A stretch of DNA of 64,000 nucleotides, from positions 62,001 through 126,000 of the forward strand of contig UCGV01000006.1 in assembly GCA_900471925.1 (NCBI GenBank), read 5' to 3'. Below, piece after piece: positions 16,509 through 24,044 of this stretch (the first letter of the stretch is position 1; every line of letters begins with the position of its first letter). This DNA comes from Hyphomicrobiales bacterium. GTDB taxonomy: Bacteria; Pseudomonadota; Alphaproteobacteria; Rhizobiales; Rhizobiaceae. The notes below the pieces were generated by a model that worked only from the letters and a program-made list of their open reading frames with translations, was not told where the DNA came from and did no database searches. The position numbers and the translations under genes are program-made.

Positions 16509-17525
16509 TTATTTCTTCAGCGATGCGCCGACATTCTTGCAGACGAATTTCGTCGTGAAGGCCTTGGTGTAGTCGGTCTCCGGTTTGACGACCTTGATCG
16601 CCACCATTTCGTCGAAGAACTTCTTGTAATGGGCGTCTGTGATGCAGCCGATGCCCTTGTCCAGACCCTCGCCGGATTCGATGATCCCGTATTCCTTCAT
16701 CTTGGCGATGGAATAGGCGATCTGGCCATCCTTCATCTCAGGATTGTCCTTCTTGATCAGCTCGTTGGCCTTGCTGTTGTCGCCGTAGAGGTAGTTGTAC
16801 CAGCCCTCGATCGAGGCATCGACGAAGCGCTGCACGACATCGGACTTGGTGTCGATCATCTGCCGTGTCGTGGTGATCATCGTCGAATAGGGCGAATAGC
16901 CGTTATCGGCGAGCAGGAAGACCTTCGGTTCCCAGCCGGTCTGCTTCTGGATTTCGTAGGGCTCCGAGGTCAGATAACCCTGCTGGGCGGACTGCTTGTC
17001 GGCAAGGAACGGGCCGGGATTGAAATTGTAGGGCTTGTACTGTTCGTCCTTGAAACCCGGAAAGTTTGCCTTCATCCACTCGAAATAGGTGAGGTAGCCG
17101 TCCTTGCTGAGGAACAGCGTCTTCAGCTTGGCAAGATCCTCGAACTTGTCGACACCGGCATCGGGATGGGCGATCAGGATCTGCGGATCCTTCTGGAAAA
17201 TCGCCGCGACGTCGACGAGCGGAATGCCCTGCTCGACAGCCGAGAGTTCACCCTGCGGACCGCCCATGTAGAAATCGATCTTGCCTGAAATCAGCAACGC
17301 GCTGTTTGCCGCATTCGGTCCGCCCTGAACGATCGAAACATCGAGGCCGTGTTTGGCATAGGTTCCGTCGGCGACTGCCTGGTAAAAACCGCCATGTTCA
17401 GCCTGTGCCAGCCAGTTGGTGCCGTAAGTTACCTTGTCGAGTGCGTAGCCGGGCACGCTGGCGGCGAGCATCCCGCCAAGCCCAAGAACTGCAGAAAATA
17501 CCGATGTTTTCATTCTGTTGGACAT
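16509..17525 (-). CDS. ABC substrate-binding protein (NMT1/THI5-like)
   Basis: 338 residues from ATG 17525, with AAGGGGAA upstream. Sec signal peptide with hydrophobic core VFSAVLGLGGMLAASVPGYA, then YGTNWLAQAEHGGFYQAVADG, the typical first strand and loop of NMT1/THI5-like binding proteins. Relatives bind pyrimidine thiamine precursors, taurine, sulfonates, nitrate or riboflavin. The cytosine-deaminase-like gene in the operon favours a ring nitrogen compound, but this is inference. First gene of the operon; a block shared with the creatininase-like gene lies upstream (17606-17648). Confidence 0.9.
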   Translation of the reverse strand: MSNRMKTSVFSAVLGLGGMLAASVPGYALDKVTYGTNWLAQAEHGGFYQAVADGTYAKHGLDVSIVQGGPNAANSALLISGKIDFYMGGPQGELSAVEQGIPLVDVAAIFQKDPQILIAHPDAGVDKFEDLAKLKTLFLSKDGYLTYFEWMKANFPGFKDEQYKPYNFNPGPFLADKQSAQQGYLTSEPYEIQKQTGWEPKVFLLADNGYSPYSTMITTTRQMIDTKSDVVQRFVDASIEGWYNYLYGDNSKANELIKKDNPEMKDGQIAYSIAKMKEYGIIESGEGLDKGIGCITDAHYKKFFDEMVAIKVVKPETDYTKAFTTKFVCKNVGASLKK

Positions 17526-17605
17526 GGCGGCGTTCCCCTTCTGGTGCCATGGAAGCTCGTTTTCGGCCTCCGATTTTCTGCATTTGAGCGATTGCTTCGC
17601 TCTTT

Positions 17606-17648
17606 GAAAAGCATCAAAATTCGTGCGCAACGATGCCTTTTTGGCATC
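17606..17648 (-). promoter_or_regulatory. Conserved upstream block A with palindrome, catabolic operon / lysR
   Basis: Matches the block at 19513-19555 at 32 of 43 positions without gaps. It begins GAAAAGCATC on the plus strand and contains the perfect inverted repeat GATGCC-TTTTT-GGCATC at 17632-17648, which fits a T-N11-A LysR box. It lies 81 nt before the binding-protein ATG and 61-77 nt before the divergent lysR ATG. Confidence 0.65.
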
Positions 17649-17708
17649 TCACCTGATGTCTGTGCCTAAATTGGGCGCTGTGCTTAAAAACAATGCAAAG
17701 AGGTCGCG

Positions 17709-18659
17709 ATGCTGCACTCCAGAAAGCTTCTCTACATGAACGAGATCGCCCGCACGGGCTCGATCCGGAAGGCCGCTGCCCGTCTCAACGTCGCCTCTTC
17801 GGCCATCAATCGCCAGATTCTCGCGCTCGAGGAGGAAATGGGCGCGCCGCTCTTCGAGCGCCTGCCGCGCGGCCTGCGCCTGACGGCGGCCGGTGAACTC
17901 TGCATCGAGCATATCAGGGAGGTTCTGAAGAATTACGAGCGGCTGGAAGGGCGCATCAGAAGCCTGAAGATGCAGCAGGCCGGCAAGGTCAGGCTGGTCA
18001 CGACGGTGGGCCTCGCCTCAGGTCCGCTTCCGGAAATCATCGCACGTTTCCAGACCGAGCATTCCCGCGTCTTCATCCAGTTGCGCAATGATGCCGGCAC
18101 GACGACGGTCAATCCTGTCCTGTCGGGTGAGGTGGATGTCGGCTTGGGTTTCAATATTCCTGCGACGCCCGGCATCCGTACGCTCGGCAATTTCGACATT
18201 CCGATCGGCGTCATCCTGCCACCCGGCCATCCCCTGATCGGACCGGGGCCGATCAATCTCGGTGATGTCGTGCAAGAGCGATTGGTGCTCGCGCAGCAGG
18301 GCACCAGCCTGCGCGAAGTCATCAACCTCGCGATGGCGAGGCTCGATGTGTCAGTCGAGCCTGTTCTGGAAACCAATGCATCAGAAATGCTGAAGAAGCT
18401 GGTCAAATGCGGGGCAGGGCTCTCCATGCTGAACCCGCTCGATGTCATCACCGAATGCCGCCAGGGCGAACTGGTATTCCGCCCGATCGCCGAGCCGCAC
18501 GGCCGCCATCAGACGATGAAACTCTTTGCCCGCGCCCGCGCCCCTCTCGATTCCGCCACCAGCCTCTTTGTGGAATATCTGCTGGCCGAGCTCGCCGGCC
18601 TCGTGCAGGAACTTCAGGCCAAGGGGCATATCCCGCTGGAGCGGCCGCTCACCGCGTAA
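17709..18659 (+). CDS. LysR-family transcriptional regulator
   Basis: 316 residues. N-terminal winged helix-turn-helix: IARTGSIRKAAARLNVASSAINRQI, followed by the linker helix LEEEMGAPLFERLPRGLRLTAAGE (each split at natural turns). The C-terminal effector domain is PBP2-like. It is divergent from the transport-catabolic operon and ends flush (0 nt) against the stop of the convergent creatininase-like gene. By position it is the likely regulator of both minus-strand units through the shared block; the inducer would be the transported compound or a breakdown product. Confidence 0.9.
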   Translation: MLHSRKLLYMNEIARTGSIRKAAARLNVASSAINRQILALEEEMGAPLFERLPRGLRLTAAGELCIEHIREVLKNYERLEGRIRSLKMQQAGKVRLVTTVGLASGPLPEIIARFQTEHSRVFIQLRNDAGTTTVNPVLSGEVDVGLGFNIPATPGIRTLGNFDIPIGVILPPGHPLIGPGPINLGDVVQERLVLAQQGTSLREVINLAMARLDVSVEPVLETNASEMLKKLVKCGAGLSMLNPLDVITECRQGELVFRPIAEPHGRHQTMKLFARARAPLDSATSLFVEYLLAELAGLVQELQAKGHIPLERPLTA

Positions 18660-19457
18660 TTATTGGGAATAAAGATTGGAAAGCGGATAGCGCTTCACGT
18701 CTTCGAGCAATTCGACGAAGCCTTTCACCTGATGACGGCAGATCGCCTCGCCCTTTTCGGCTGTGCCCTTCGAGGCATCGCCGACAACACCGTTCGGATT
18801 GAGGTCATGGGCGATCCAGGCCAACGAATGTGGCGGCAACGGCTGGATATATTGCGATTGCTCACGCATCCATTCGGCTTTGGAGGCAAAATTCTGCGCC
18901 TTCTCCATCCGCACCAGCTCCGGCCGGAAATGCAACATCAGCGAGGTCTCGACCTCGCCGCCATGTATGCCGTATCGAGACTCATGCTCGCTGATCATGC
19001 CCTCAGGATTGCCGAAGCGGCCCCATTGGGTGGAAACGACGGCCATCTGGTAGCGTACGCGCAGCTCACGGGCGACGATGCTCATGATATCGACATTGCC
19101 ACCATGCGAATTGACGATGACGAGCTTGCGCAGTCCCGCCTCGGCCACTTTCGCGCCGATCGCCGTCCAAACGGGGATCAACATTTCGGCACTGAGCGAA
19201 AGCGTGCCCGGACCATAGACATGCTCGTTGGCCTTGCCGATTTCCTGGGTCGGCAGCACGAGGATGTCGAGGTCGTCGGGCCGCTGGCGGCGGAGTTCCC
19301 CCAGCATGCCGTTGGCGATCGCCACATCCGTTGCGATCGGCAGATGCGGACCGTGTTGCTCGGTCGAGGCAATCGGCAGGATGGCAATGGTCGTGTCGGC
19401 CGAGAGCGCGGCAAAATCGTAGGTGTTGAGCTCGTTCCAGTAAAATGGTGTCGCCAT
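18660..19457 (-). CDS. Creatininase-family amidohydrolase
   Basis: 265 residues from ATG 19457, with GAGGGAAG upstream. Metal-binding STEQHGPHLPIATD near residues 31-44 (Glu, His, Asp ligands), NSHGGN and HGGEVETS are the creatininase/MftE/ArfB signature blocks. Members hydrolyse creatinine, N-formyl pyrimidines or peptide-like amides. The shared upstream block ties it to the transport-deaminase operon 1.9 kb away, so it probably acts on the same compound or its product. A creatinine-like or formyl-aminopyrimidine ring would fit both hydrolases; neither is proven. Confidence 0.88.
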   Translation of the reverse strand: MATPFYWNELNTYDFAALSADTTIAILPIASTEQHGPHLPIATDVAIANGMLGELRRQRPDDLDILVLPTQEIGKANEHVYGPGTLSLSAEMLIPVWTAIGAKVAEAGLRKLVIVNSHGGNVDIMSIVARELRVRYQMAVVSTQWGRFGNPEGMISEHESRYGIHGGEVETSLMLHFRPELVRMEKAQNFASKAEWMREQSQYIQPLPPHSLAWIAHDLNPNGVVGDASKGTAEKGEAICRHQVKGFVELLEDVKRYPLSNLYSQ

Positions 19458-19512
19458 TGCCGCTTCCCTCTTTCTCGTTCTTTCGAATTGAGTAGGAAAT
19501 AACGCGCCATGC

Positions 19513-19555
19513 GAAAAGCATCGATTTGCGTGCGCGCCGCTGCCTTTTTGCGTGC
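19513..19555 (-). promoter_or_regulatory. Conserved upstream block B, creatininase-like gene
   Basis: Ungapped 32/43 match to 17606-17648, with GAAAAGCATC, CGTGCGC and TGCCTTTTTG kept at identical spacing. The right half of the palindrome is degenerate here. Located 56 nt before the creatininase-like ATG. Marks the two units as probably co-regulated. Confidence 0.6.
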
Positions 19556-19735
19556 ATGATCTTGTTCGGCCTGTTGTCACGCTATCGTTGCCTGCAGGGA
19601 ATAAATATTCCGCCGCTGCCCTTTTCGGGGAAGGCTATGGTTTGACCGTGCTCACCGCAGGTTTGTAGATAGTCACCGGCACGCAGGCGAGCCTGCGCGT
19701 GTTCAGATTAACGATTAAAAACTGGAGGGCCGACC

Positions 19736-20395
19736 ATGAGCCTGCGTATCAACGATATCGCTCCCGATTTCACCGCCGACACCACCCAGGGCCTCATCCA
19801 GTTCCATGACTGGATCGGAAACGGCTGGGCCGTTCTCTTTTCTCACCCGAAGAACTTCACGCCGGTCTGCACGACCGAACTCGGGACCATGGCTGGCCTT
19901 GAAGGCGAGTTCAGCAAGCGCGGCGTCAAGATCATCGGCATTTCCGTCGATCCGGTCGAAAGCCACGGCAAGTGGAAGAACGACATCAAGACGGCAACCG
20001 GCTTCGACGTCGAATACCCGCTGATTGGCGACAAGGATCTCAAGGTAGCCAAGCTCTACGACATGCTGCCGGCCGGTGCCGGCGAAAGCTCCGAAGGCCG
20101 CACGCCTGCCGACAACGCCACCGTGCGTTCGGTCTTCGTCATCGGCCCGGACAAGAAGATCAAGCTGATCCTCACCTATCCGATGACGACGGGCCGAAAC
20201 TTCAATGAAATCCTGCGCGCTATCGATTCCATCCAGTTGACCGCCAAGCACCAGGTCGCAACGCCGGCCAACTGGAACCAGGGCGACGACGTCATCATCA
20301 CCGCCGCCGTGTCCAACGAGGACGCCATCGCCCGCTTCGGCTCATTCGACACGGTTCTGCCTTATCTGCGCAAGACCAAGCAGCCGACGGCCTGA
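19736..20395 (+). CDS. 1-Cys peroxiredoxin (Prx6/LsfA type)
   Basis: 219 residues. The peroxidatic cysteine is C45 in FTPVCTTELG. The long C-terminal domain (YPMTTGRNFNEILR to TPANWNQGDDVII) is typical of the Prx6 group, which reduces hydrogen and organic peroxides in the cytoplasm. Only this cysteine is present, so there is no resolving cysteine. An ACTGGAG ribosome site precedes the ATG. A strong terminator follows. Confidence 0.94.
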   Translation: MSLRINDIAPDFTADTTQGLIQFHDWIGNGWAVLFSHPKNFTPVCTTELGTMAGLEGEFSKRGVKIIGISVDPVESHGKWKNDIKTATGFDVEYPLIGDKDLKVAKLYDMLPAGAGESSEGRTPADNATVRSVFVIGPDKKIKLILTYPMTTGRNFNEILRAIDSIQLTAKHQVATPANWNQGDDVIITAAVSNEDAIARFGSFDTVLPYLRKTKQPTA

Positions 20396-20429
20396 GTTCG
20401 CCGATCGACCGACATTCCGATCGAATCAA

Positions 20430-20460
20430 AAAGACGCCCCGATTTTCGGGGCGTCTTTGT
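20430..20460 (+). terminator. Rho-independent terminator of the peroxiredoxin gene
   Basis: AAAGACGCCCCGA (20430-20442) / TCGGGGCGTCTTT (20446-20458), 3-nt loop, T-run following. The A-rich start could also stop transcription from the minus side, where the microprotein gene ends at 20519. Confidence 0.92.
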
Positions 20461-20518
20461 TTTTGGCGGCTGAGTCTGCTACGGACGTGGTTTCCGAACC
20501 TGCCGGGTCTTCTCAAGC

Positions 20519-20617
20519 TTATTTGCTGGAAGTGATGCTCGCAAAAGCGAGGCCGACTGCGAAAAGCGCGAATGCTGCGACAACGCCACTGACGATGATG
20601 ATGGTATCTGTTGGCAT
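20519..20617 (-). CDS. 32-residue single-pass membrane microprotein
   Basis: Starts MPTDTIIIVSGVVAAF and ends SITSSK-stop: a short polar head, one hydrophobic helix of about 23 residues and a short tail. GGAG lies 6-8 nt before the ATG, inside a perfect 9-bp hairpin (20621-20647). I recognise no family. The full transmembrane helix, good ribosome site and dedicated leader hairpin argue that it is real; its function is unknown. Confidence 0.6.
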   Translation of the reverse strand: MPTDTIIIVSGVVAAFALFAVGLAFASITSSK

Positions 20618-20620
20618 AGA

Positions 20621-20647
20621 AATCTCCGTTGGTTGTGAACGGAGATT
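20621..20647 (-). promoter_or_regulatory. Leader hairpin hiding the microprotein ribosome site
   Basis: On the minus strand AATCTCCGT (20647-20639), a 9-nt loop, then ACGGAGATT (20629-20621): a perfect 9-bp stem. The 3' arm contains the GGAG ribosome site and ends 3 nt before the ATG. Translation would need the stem to open, by heat, protein, small RNA or an upstream ribosome. Confidence 0.6.
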
Positions 20648-20876
20648 ACGTCCGCTGGCGCGCGGGTCGTTTGAGCGAGATCAAGTCTCGCCGGTCTATT
20701 TGGGCGGCGTCACGTGGGGCTGGAAGTCGTTGAACGCAACGGAATCGAAGAAGGCCGAAGCGCGAGCAATCCGGTCGTAGCGCATGTCGAGGAACCAAGC
20801 ATATGTGTTGAGGTACCCTTGCATCCATGCGATCGAGCGACATCTTCTACAAAAGCGTAGCGACGGAAATGAAACG

Positions 20877-21059
20877 ATGACTAGACCTGGAGCACTTTTG
20901 ATAAGCGTCGCACTGATCTGCCTGACCGCAGTAGCTTCAGCGTGCACAACTCGACCGGCTACAAATAGCGCGGATTTCCAGTATCAGCCCAGGCATTCTG
21001 TGAATCCCGCATGCGCTCAGGGCTTCAGACCGACAAACGCACTATCTTGCAGCTATTAA
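20877..21059 (+). CDS. Possible small exported protein or lipoprotein
   Basis: 60 residues from ATG 20877. MTRPGALLISVALICLTAVASACTT looks like a signal peptide (written here in two halves: positive start, hydrophobic core) with a weak lipobox ASAC. The tail is short and polar with two cysteines. The ribosome site is poor (GGAAATGAAACG). No family recognised; may be a chance frame. Confidence 0.4.
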   Translation: MTRPGALLISVALICLTAVASACTTRPATNSADFQYQPRHSVNPACAQGFRPTNALSCSY

Positions 21060-21162
21060 GGCGAAATGGTCAGTCAGGAGAGGGCAGGCTGGTTGGCTGC
21101 TCTGCCTCGAGCTGCACCGATGGCGGGCGGGACGGTGAAAACGATGCCGTATACGGACCCAG

Positions 21163-21417
21163 CTACTGATTATTCCCTGCGTCGTTCGATATGGCATCAA
21201 TTAGCTGATGCACTTTCCCGGTGGCGAAAACTATGTCTTCGCGCGGCAGGTGAACCGTTATCTCGATCTCTTCCCACCGTCCGCCGTGGTCTTTTGCGTA
21301 CCTGACGGCAGCCTCCAATGAGATGAATTCCATCGCCTGAGCGTTCGCTGTCCAGAACTGCACTGTGCAGTCCGCCGAGTCGTAATCCAAGAATGCTTTT
21401 TGCGGGTCTAGAGCCAT
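21163..21417 (-). CDS. Hypothetical protein, 84 residues
   Basis: Small acidic soluble protein without signal peptide or membrane helix; blocks such as AVRYAKDHGGRWEEIEITVHLP suggest a compact alpha/beta fold. The opposite frame is less protein-like. No clear ribosome site. No domain recognised. Confidence 0.55.
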   Translation of the reverse strand: MALDPQKAFLDYDSADCTVQFWTANAQAMEFISLEAAVRYAKDHGGRWEEIEITVHLPREDIVFATGKVHQLIDAISNDAGNNQ

Positions 21418-21635
21418 GGCGAATGCTTTACACTGACACCATCAGGTTGGCCAGCATGCCGTTAACTTGCGGACGGCATGAACGCCATTGGCTGGCGTGA
21501 TCACCATTTCCGCCTACGCCCGATCGCTTTTGTAGGCGAAGAGTAAGGAGAGTTTACGAAGGTTGCCAAGCCGGCTCCGGAATCCGAGGCCTCTAAAGCT
21601 GAGGAAATCCAGCGTCCCCATAGGAAATAGGCAAT

Positions 21636-21668
21636 GAAAAAGGGCCTTGTTTTGCAACAAGGCCCTTA
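21636..21668 (-). terminator. Rho-independent terminator after tRNA-Asn
   Basis: AGGGCCTTGT / ACAAGGCCCT inverted repeat (about 21641-21666) just past the tRNA 3' end on the minus strand, followed by TTTTTC on that strand. Confidence 0.85.
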
Positions 21669-21673
21669 GAAAC

Positions 21674-21748
21674 TGGCTCCCCGGGCCGGATTCGAACCGG
21701 CGACCTGTCGATTAACAGTCGAATGCTCTACCGCTGAGCTACCAGGGA
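21674..21748 (-). tRNA. tRNA-Asn (anticodon GTT)
   Basis: 75 nt with encoded CCA. Acceptor TCCCTGG pairs with CCGGGGA allowing one G-U; D-arm AGCTCAGCGGTAGAGC; anticodon loop CTGTTAA; T-arm with GTTCGAATC. All cloverleaf arms are visible. No integrase or duplicated 3' end was seen nearby. Confidence 0.97.
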
Positions 21749-21866
21749 TCACCGCTTGCCGGCGGCGTGAGCGGGGTAATACAAATGCTTTCCCGATTTG
21801 CCAAGCGGTTTTTTCAAAAAAATGAAATCAGCTTGTATTTGCTGCGTTTGTGCCCATCTCTTGTGG

Positions 21867-22175
21867 ATGACTGAGAGGAAAGACGGGCCGAAAAGGGCCG
21901 GAAAAACGCATTTTGGTATCGATCACAGGGATGGCAAGCTGGTTCTCGGCTCGCTCAGGGTGCCATTACCGCGCTCTCGCATCGCCAGAATGGTGACGGG
22001 AGTGCTGCTGATCTTCGGCGGCTTCCTGGGCTTTCTACCCGTTCTCGGTTTCTGGATGCTGCCGCTCGGTTTTATCGTCCTGTCTCACGACTTGCCGATT
22101 GCCCGCAGGTTGCGCCGACGCGTTGCCGTCTGGTGGCATCGCAGGAAGCGCCCCGCGACATCCTCGGGAAATTGA
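21867..22175 (+). CDS. Small membrane protein, PGPGW-like
   Basis: 102 residues from ATG 21867; an earlier in-frame start at 21798 adds a Cys-rich stretch unlike the family. Two close hydrophobic segments, MVTGVLLIFGGFLGFLP and LGFWMLPLGFIVLSHD, resemble the putative PGPGW transmembrane family, flanked by a basic tail (RRLRRRVAVWWHRRKR). Function unknown. Confidence 0.6.
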   Translation: MTERKDGPKRAGKTHFGIDHRDGKLVLGSLRVPLPRSRIARMVTGVLLIFGGFLGFLPVLGFWMLPLGFIVLSHDLPIARRLRRRVAVWWHRRKRPATSSGN

Positions 22176-22246
22176 TCGCCGAGGCTGGAGGCGGGCTCCT
22201 GTCGCTCGCAATCACGCGGCTACCGCCGCGATACGATCTCCCCGTC

Positions 22247-22636
22247 TCACTGCGGCGAAACGCTCGGATTTCCGACTGAGGTCGAACTTGTCATTCCCGA
22301 CTCGGTAATTTCCGAAAGATGGATCGGCAGCTCACCGGCTTCCTCGAGCGCCGTGGTGGTCACGACGATCGCGGCAATGACGGCGATCAACAGCTTTATC
22401 GCGTAGGAGCCCGTGCTCGGCTTCTGCCACCAGCCGGCTTGGACACGCGAAGGCTCCAGATAATATTTGTAATAGAATTCCGGATCGTCGGTTTCGATGA
22501 GGTTGCCGTAAACATGCGGCAACACCCCCGTGTGGCGAACCGAGCGCCCGGCGGCAAACTTAACGTGAAGAACCTGAGTCTCTGGGTCGTAGGACGCGGC
22601 GCGAATCTGCTTGGAATTCAGGGACACCCAATTCAT
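22247..22636 (-). CDS. KTSC-domain protein with C-terminal membrane anchor
   Basis: 129 residues from ATG 22636. Residues 1-60 match the KTSC domain: short strand VSLNSKQIRAASYDPETQ, then LHVKFAAGRSVRHTGVLPHVYGNLI. A membrane helix (AIKLLIAVIAAIVVTTTAL) follows, then a Ser/Thr-rich tail. KTSC has no known biochemical role. A second KTSC-like gene lies 650 nt away. Confidence 0.75.
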   Translation of the reverse strand: MNWVSLNSKQIRAASYDPETQVLHVKFAAGRSVRHTGVLPHVYGNLIETDDPEFYYKYYLEPSRVQAGWWQKPSTGSYAIKLLIAVIAAIVVTTTALEEAGELPIHLSEITESGMTSSTSVGNPSVSPQ

Positions 22637-22663
22637 TTCTGCTCCTGTCTCTCCCAAGGGCAA

Positions 22664-23094
22664 GATGTGACGATGCCAATGAAAGTCAAGTTAAGAATTT
22701 GTTATTGGCAATCGAGATTAGAATTCGATAAATCTAATATAAAGAACGAAAAACGCGGCAACGAACAGAGGCGATCTCATGCCAATACCTGTTAGGGAAG
22801 ACGGAGATACCGAATGTCTTGCCTTTTAGGCGCTTTGCGTGGCGTAGATGCCTGATTGATTGGCTGCCGGCCTGATTATTGTTCAGATGAAGCTGATTTT
22901 TTCAGCAAATCGAGCTTTCCATCATCGCATGGCGCCTGGCCGTTTTGATGGCTCGCAGCGCTTCGCGACATTCGACTTATAGGAGATGGATGTGGCCAGA
23001 GTTTGAATTGAGTGGAAATGTTTTTGGAAAGCCCTCTTGCGATTTCCTTACGATCATTCTAAACGCTCGCCACGGCTGATATGACAGCCCGTGA
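22664..23094 (+). other. Intergenic region without a supported gene
   Basis: About 430 nt, AT-richer than its surroundings between 22680 and 22760. Short frames on both strands lack ribosome sites and look random. Leads into tRNA-Cys; the last 60 nt probably hold its promoter, but no clear -35/-10 pair was recognised. Confidence 0.5.
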
Positions 23095-23168
23095 GGCCTC
23101 GTGGCGGAGTGGTGACGCAGAGGACTGCAAATCCTTGTACCCCGGTTCAATTCCGGGCGAGGCCTCCA
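23095..23168 (+). tRNA. tRNA-Cys (anticodon GCA)
   Basis: 74 nt with encoded CCA. Acceptor GGCCTCG / CGAGGCC, anticodon loop ACTGCAAAT, T-loop GTTCAATTC. A complete cloverleaf. Confidence 0.97.
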
Positions 23169-23284
23169 ATATCTTTCACCGCATCGATAAGTGATTATAA
23201 ACCCTTGCTCTTTTGCGAGGTGTGGCAGTTTGGACTTGAACCGTCCCGCCATACTTTGGGGCAGGTGTGGCGCTTTTTGCAGCG

Positions 23285-23578
23285 TCAATCGGCAGTCGTC
23301 GGAATCGGCGCGAAGTCGAATTGGGCCGGCTTGATGCCGGTCAGGGAATAGAGAGCCCGCAAACCGCCGCTCCGCAGGCGTTCCAGATAGCCGCTGTCAT
23401 TCTCGGACGTTGCGCCGTCTATCTGCGCACCTGGTCCGAGCAGCCGTTGCAGGGCTTGCGTCGATATGCGCGTGAAATTGCAGATGGTGCCGTTCCTGAA
23501 TTTCACGAGCAGCAGCCGCGCCTCCGGATTGTAGTGGAGCGCTTCGATATCTGGGGATTGAATAGCGAATGTTTGCAT
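23285..23578 (-). CDS. KTSC-like small protein
   Basis: 97 residues. The N-terminal half, SPDIEALHYNPEARLLLVKF followed by RNGTICNFTRISTQALQRLL, follows the KTSC pattern (start strand, residue that looks like a Lys/Arg-anchored hairpin, helix). No membrane helix, unlike the paralogue at 22247-22636. Function unknown. Confidence 0.65.
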   Translation of the reverse strand: MQTFAIQSPDIEALHYNPEARLLLVKFRNGTICNFTRISTQALQRLLGPGAQIDGATSENDSGYLERLRSGGLRALYSLTGIKPAQFDFAPIPTTAD

Positions 23579-23733
23579 GCCGGCAACCTAGCGGAAGCCG
23601 CGGCCGGCGCAACAATATGGTTGATATAGAGTTAATGGCGCGCATATCTGTGCCGGCTTGATCCGGAAGGGCGCAAAAGCCCATGTCCGGTGCGTCAGCC
23701 GGGCCGAACGTCTCTATCCGCGATCCGATCGGT

Positions 23734-23835
23734 TCAGGTCGTCTCGCTGTCCAGCAGCCCGCAGCAGAATATGCCGGCAAGTGCTGCAAGGATGAAAAAG
23801 TCGAACAGCGTGAAATGCTCCAGAACGGCAGACAT
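23734..23835 (-). CDS. 33-residue membrane microprotein
   Basis: Begins MSAVLEHFTLFDFFILAALA and ends GLLDSETT-stop: one hydrophobic helix with two adjacent cysteines (IFCCG) and an acidic tail. A very strong ribosome site, GGAGGAGGAG at 23851-23842, ends 6 nt before the ATG. No family recognised. The ribosome site is exactly complementary to the loops of the small RNA at 58060-58170. Confidence 0.6.
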   Translation of the reverse strand: MSAVLEHFTLFDFFILAALAGIFCCGLLDSETT

Positions 23836-24044
23836 GGCCTGCTCCTCCTCCTTGTTCCTCCAGTCAGAACAGTATCATGAAACCGCCATTTGTTCCACGC
23901 TTGAGTTGCAGCATTCGGTCTCTACCTGTTGCATGCGGAGGTGGGCTTGCGGGATTCTGCACACGGGCCTGCAGCAAGCCTTGAAAGCATCCGTGCCGGA
24001 GATTAAGAGACGGAAGACAGAACCGCTTTCATCGGCGAGAGGAT

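Noticed and set aside
20696..20824. 42-codon frame on - (MQGYLNTYAWFLDMRYDRI...)
   Set aside because: Composition looks protein-like, but there is no ribosome site and no family I recognise; left as possible only.
21674..23168. tRNA-Asn/tRNA-Cys region as an integration site
   Set aside because: No integrase, no duplicated tRNA 3' end and no foreign base composition apart from a short AT-rich stretch.
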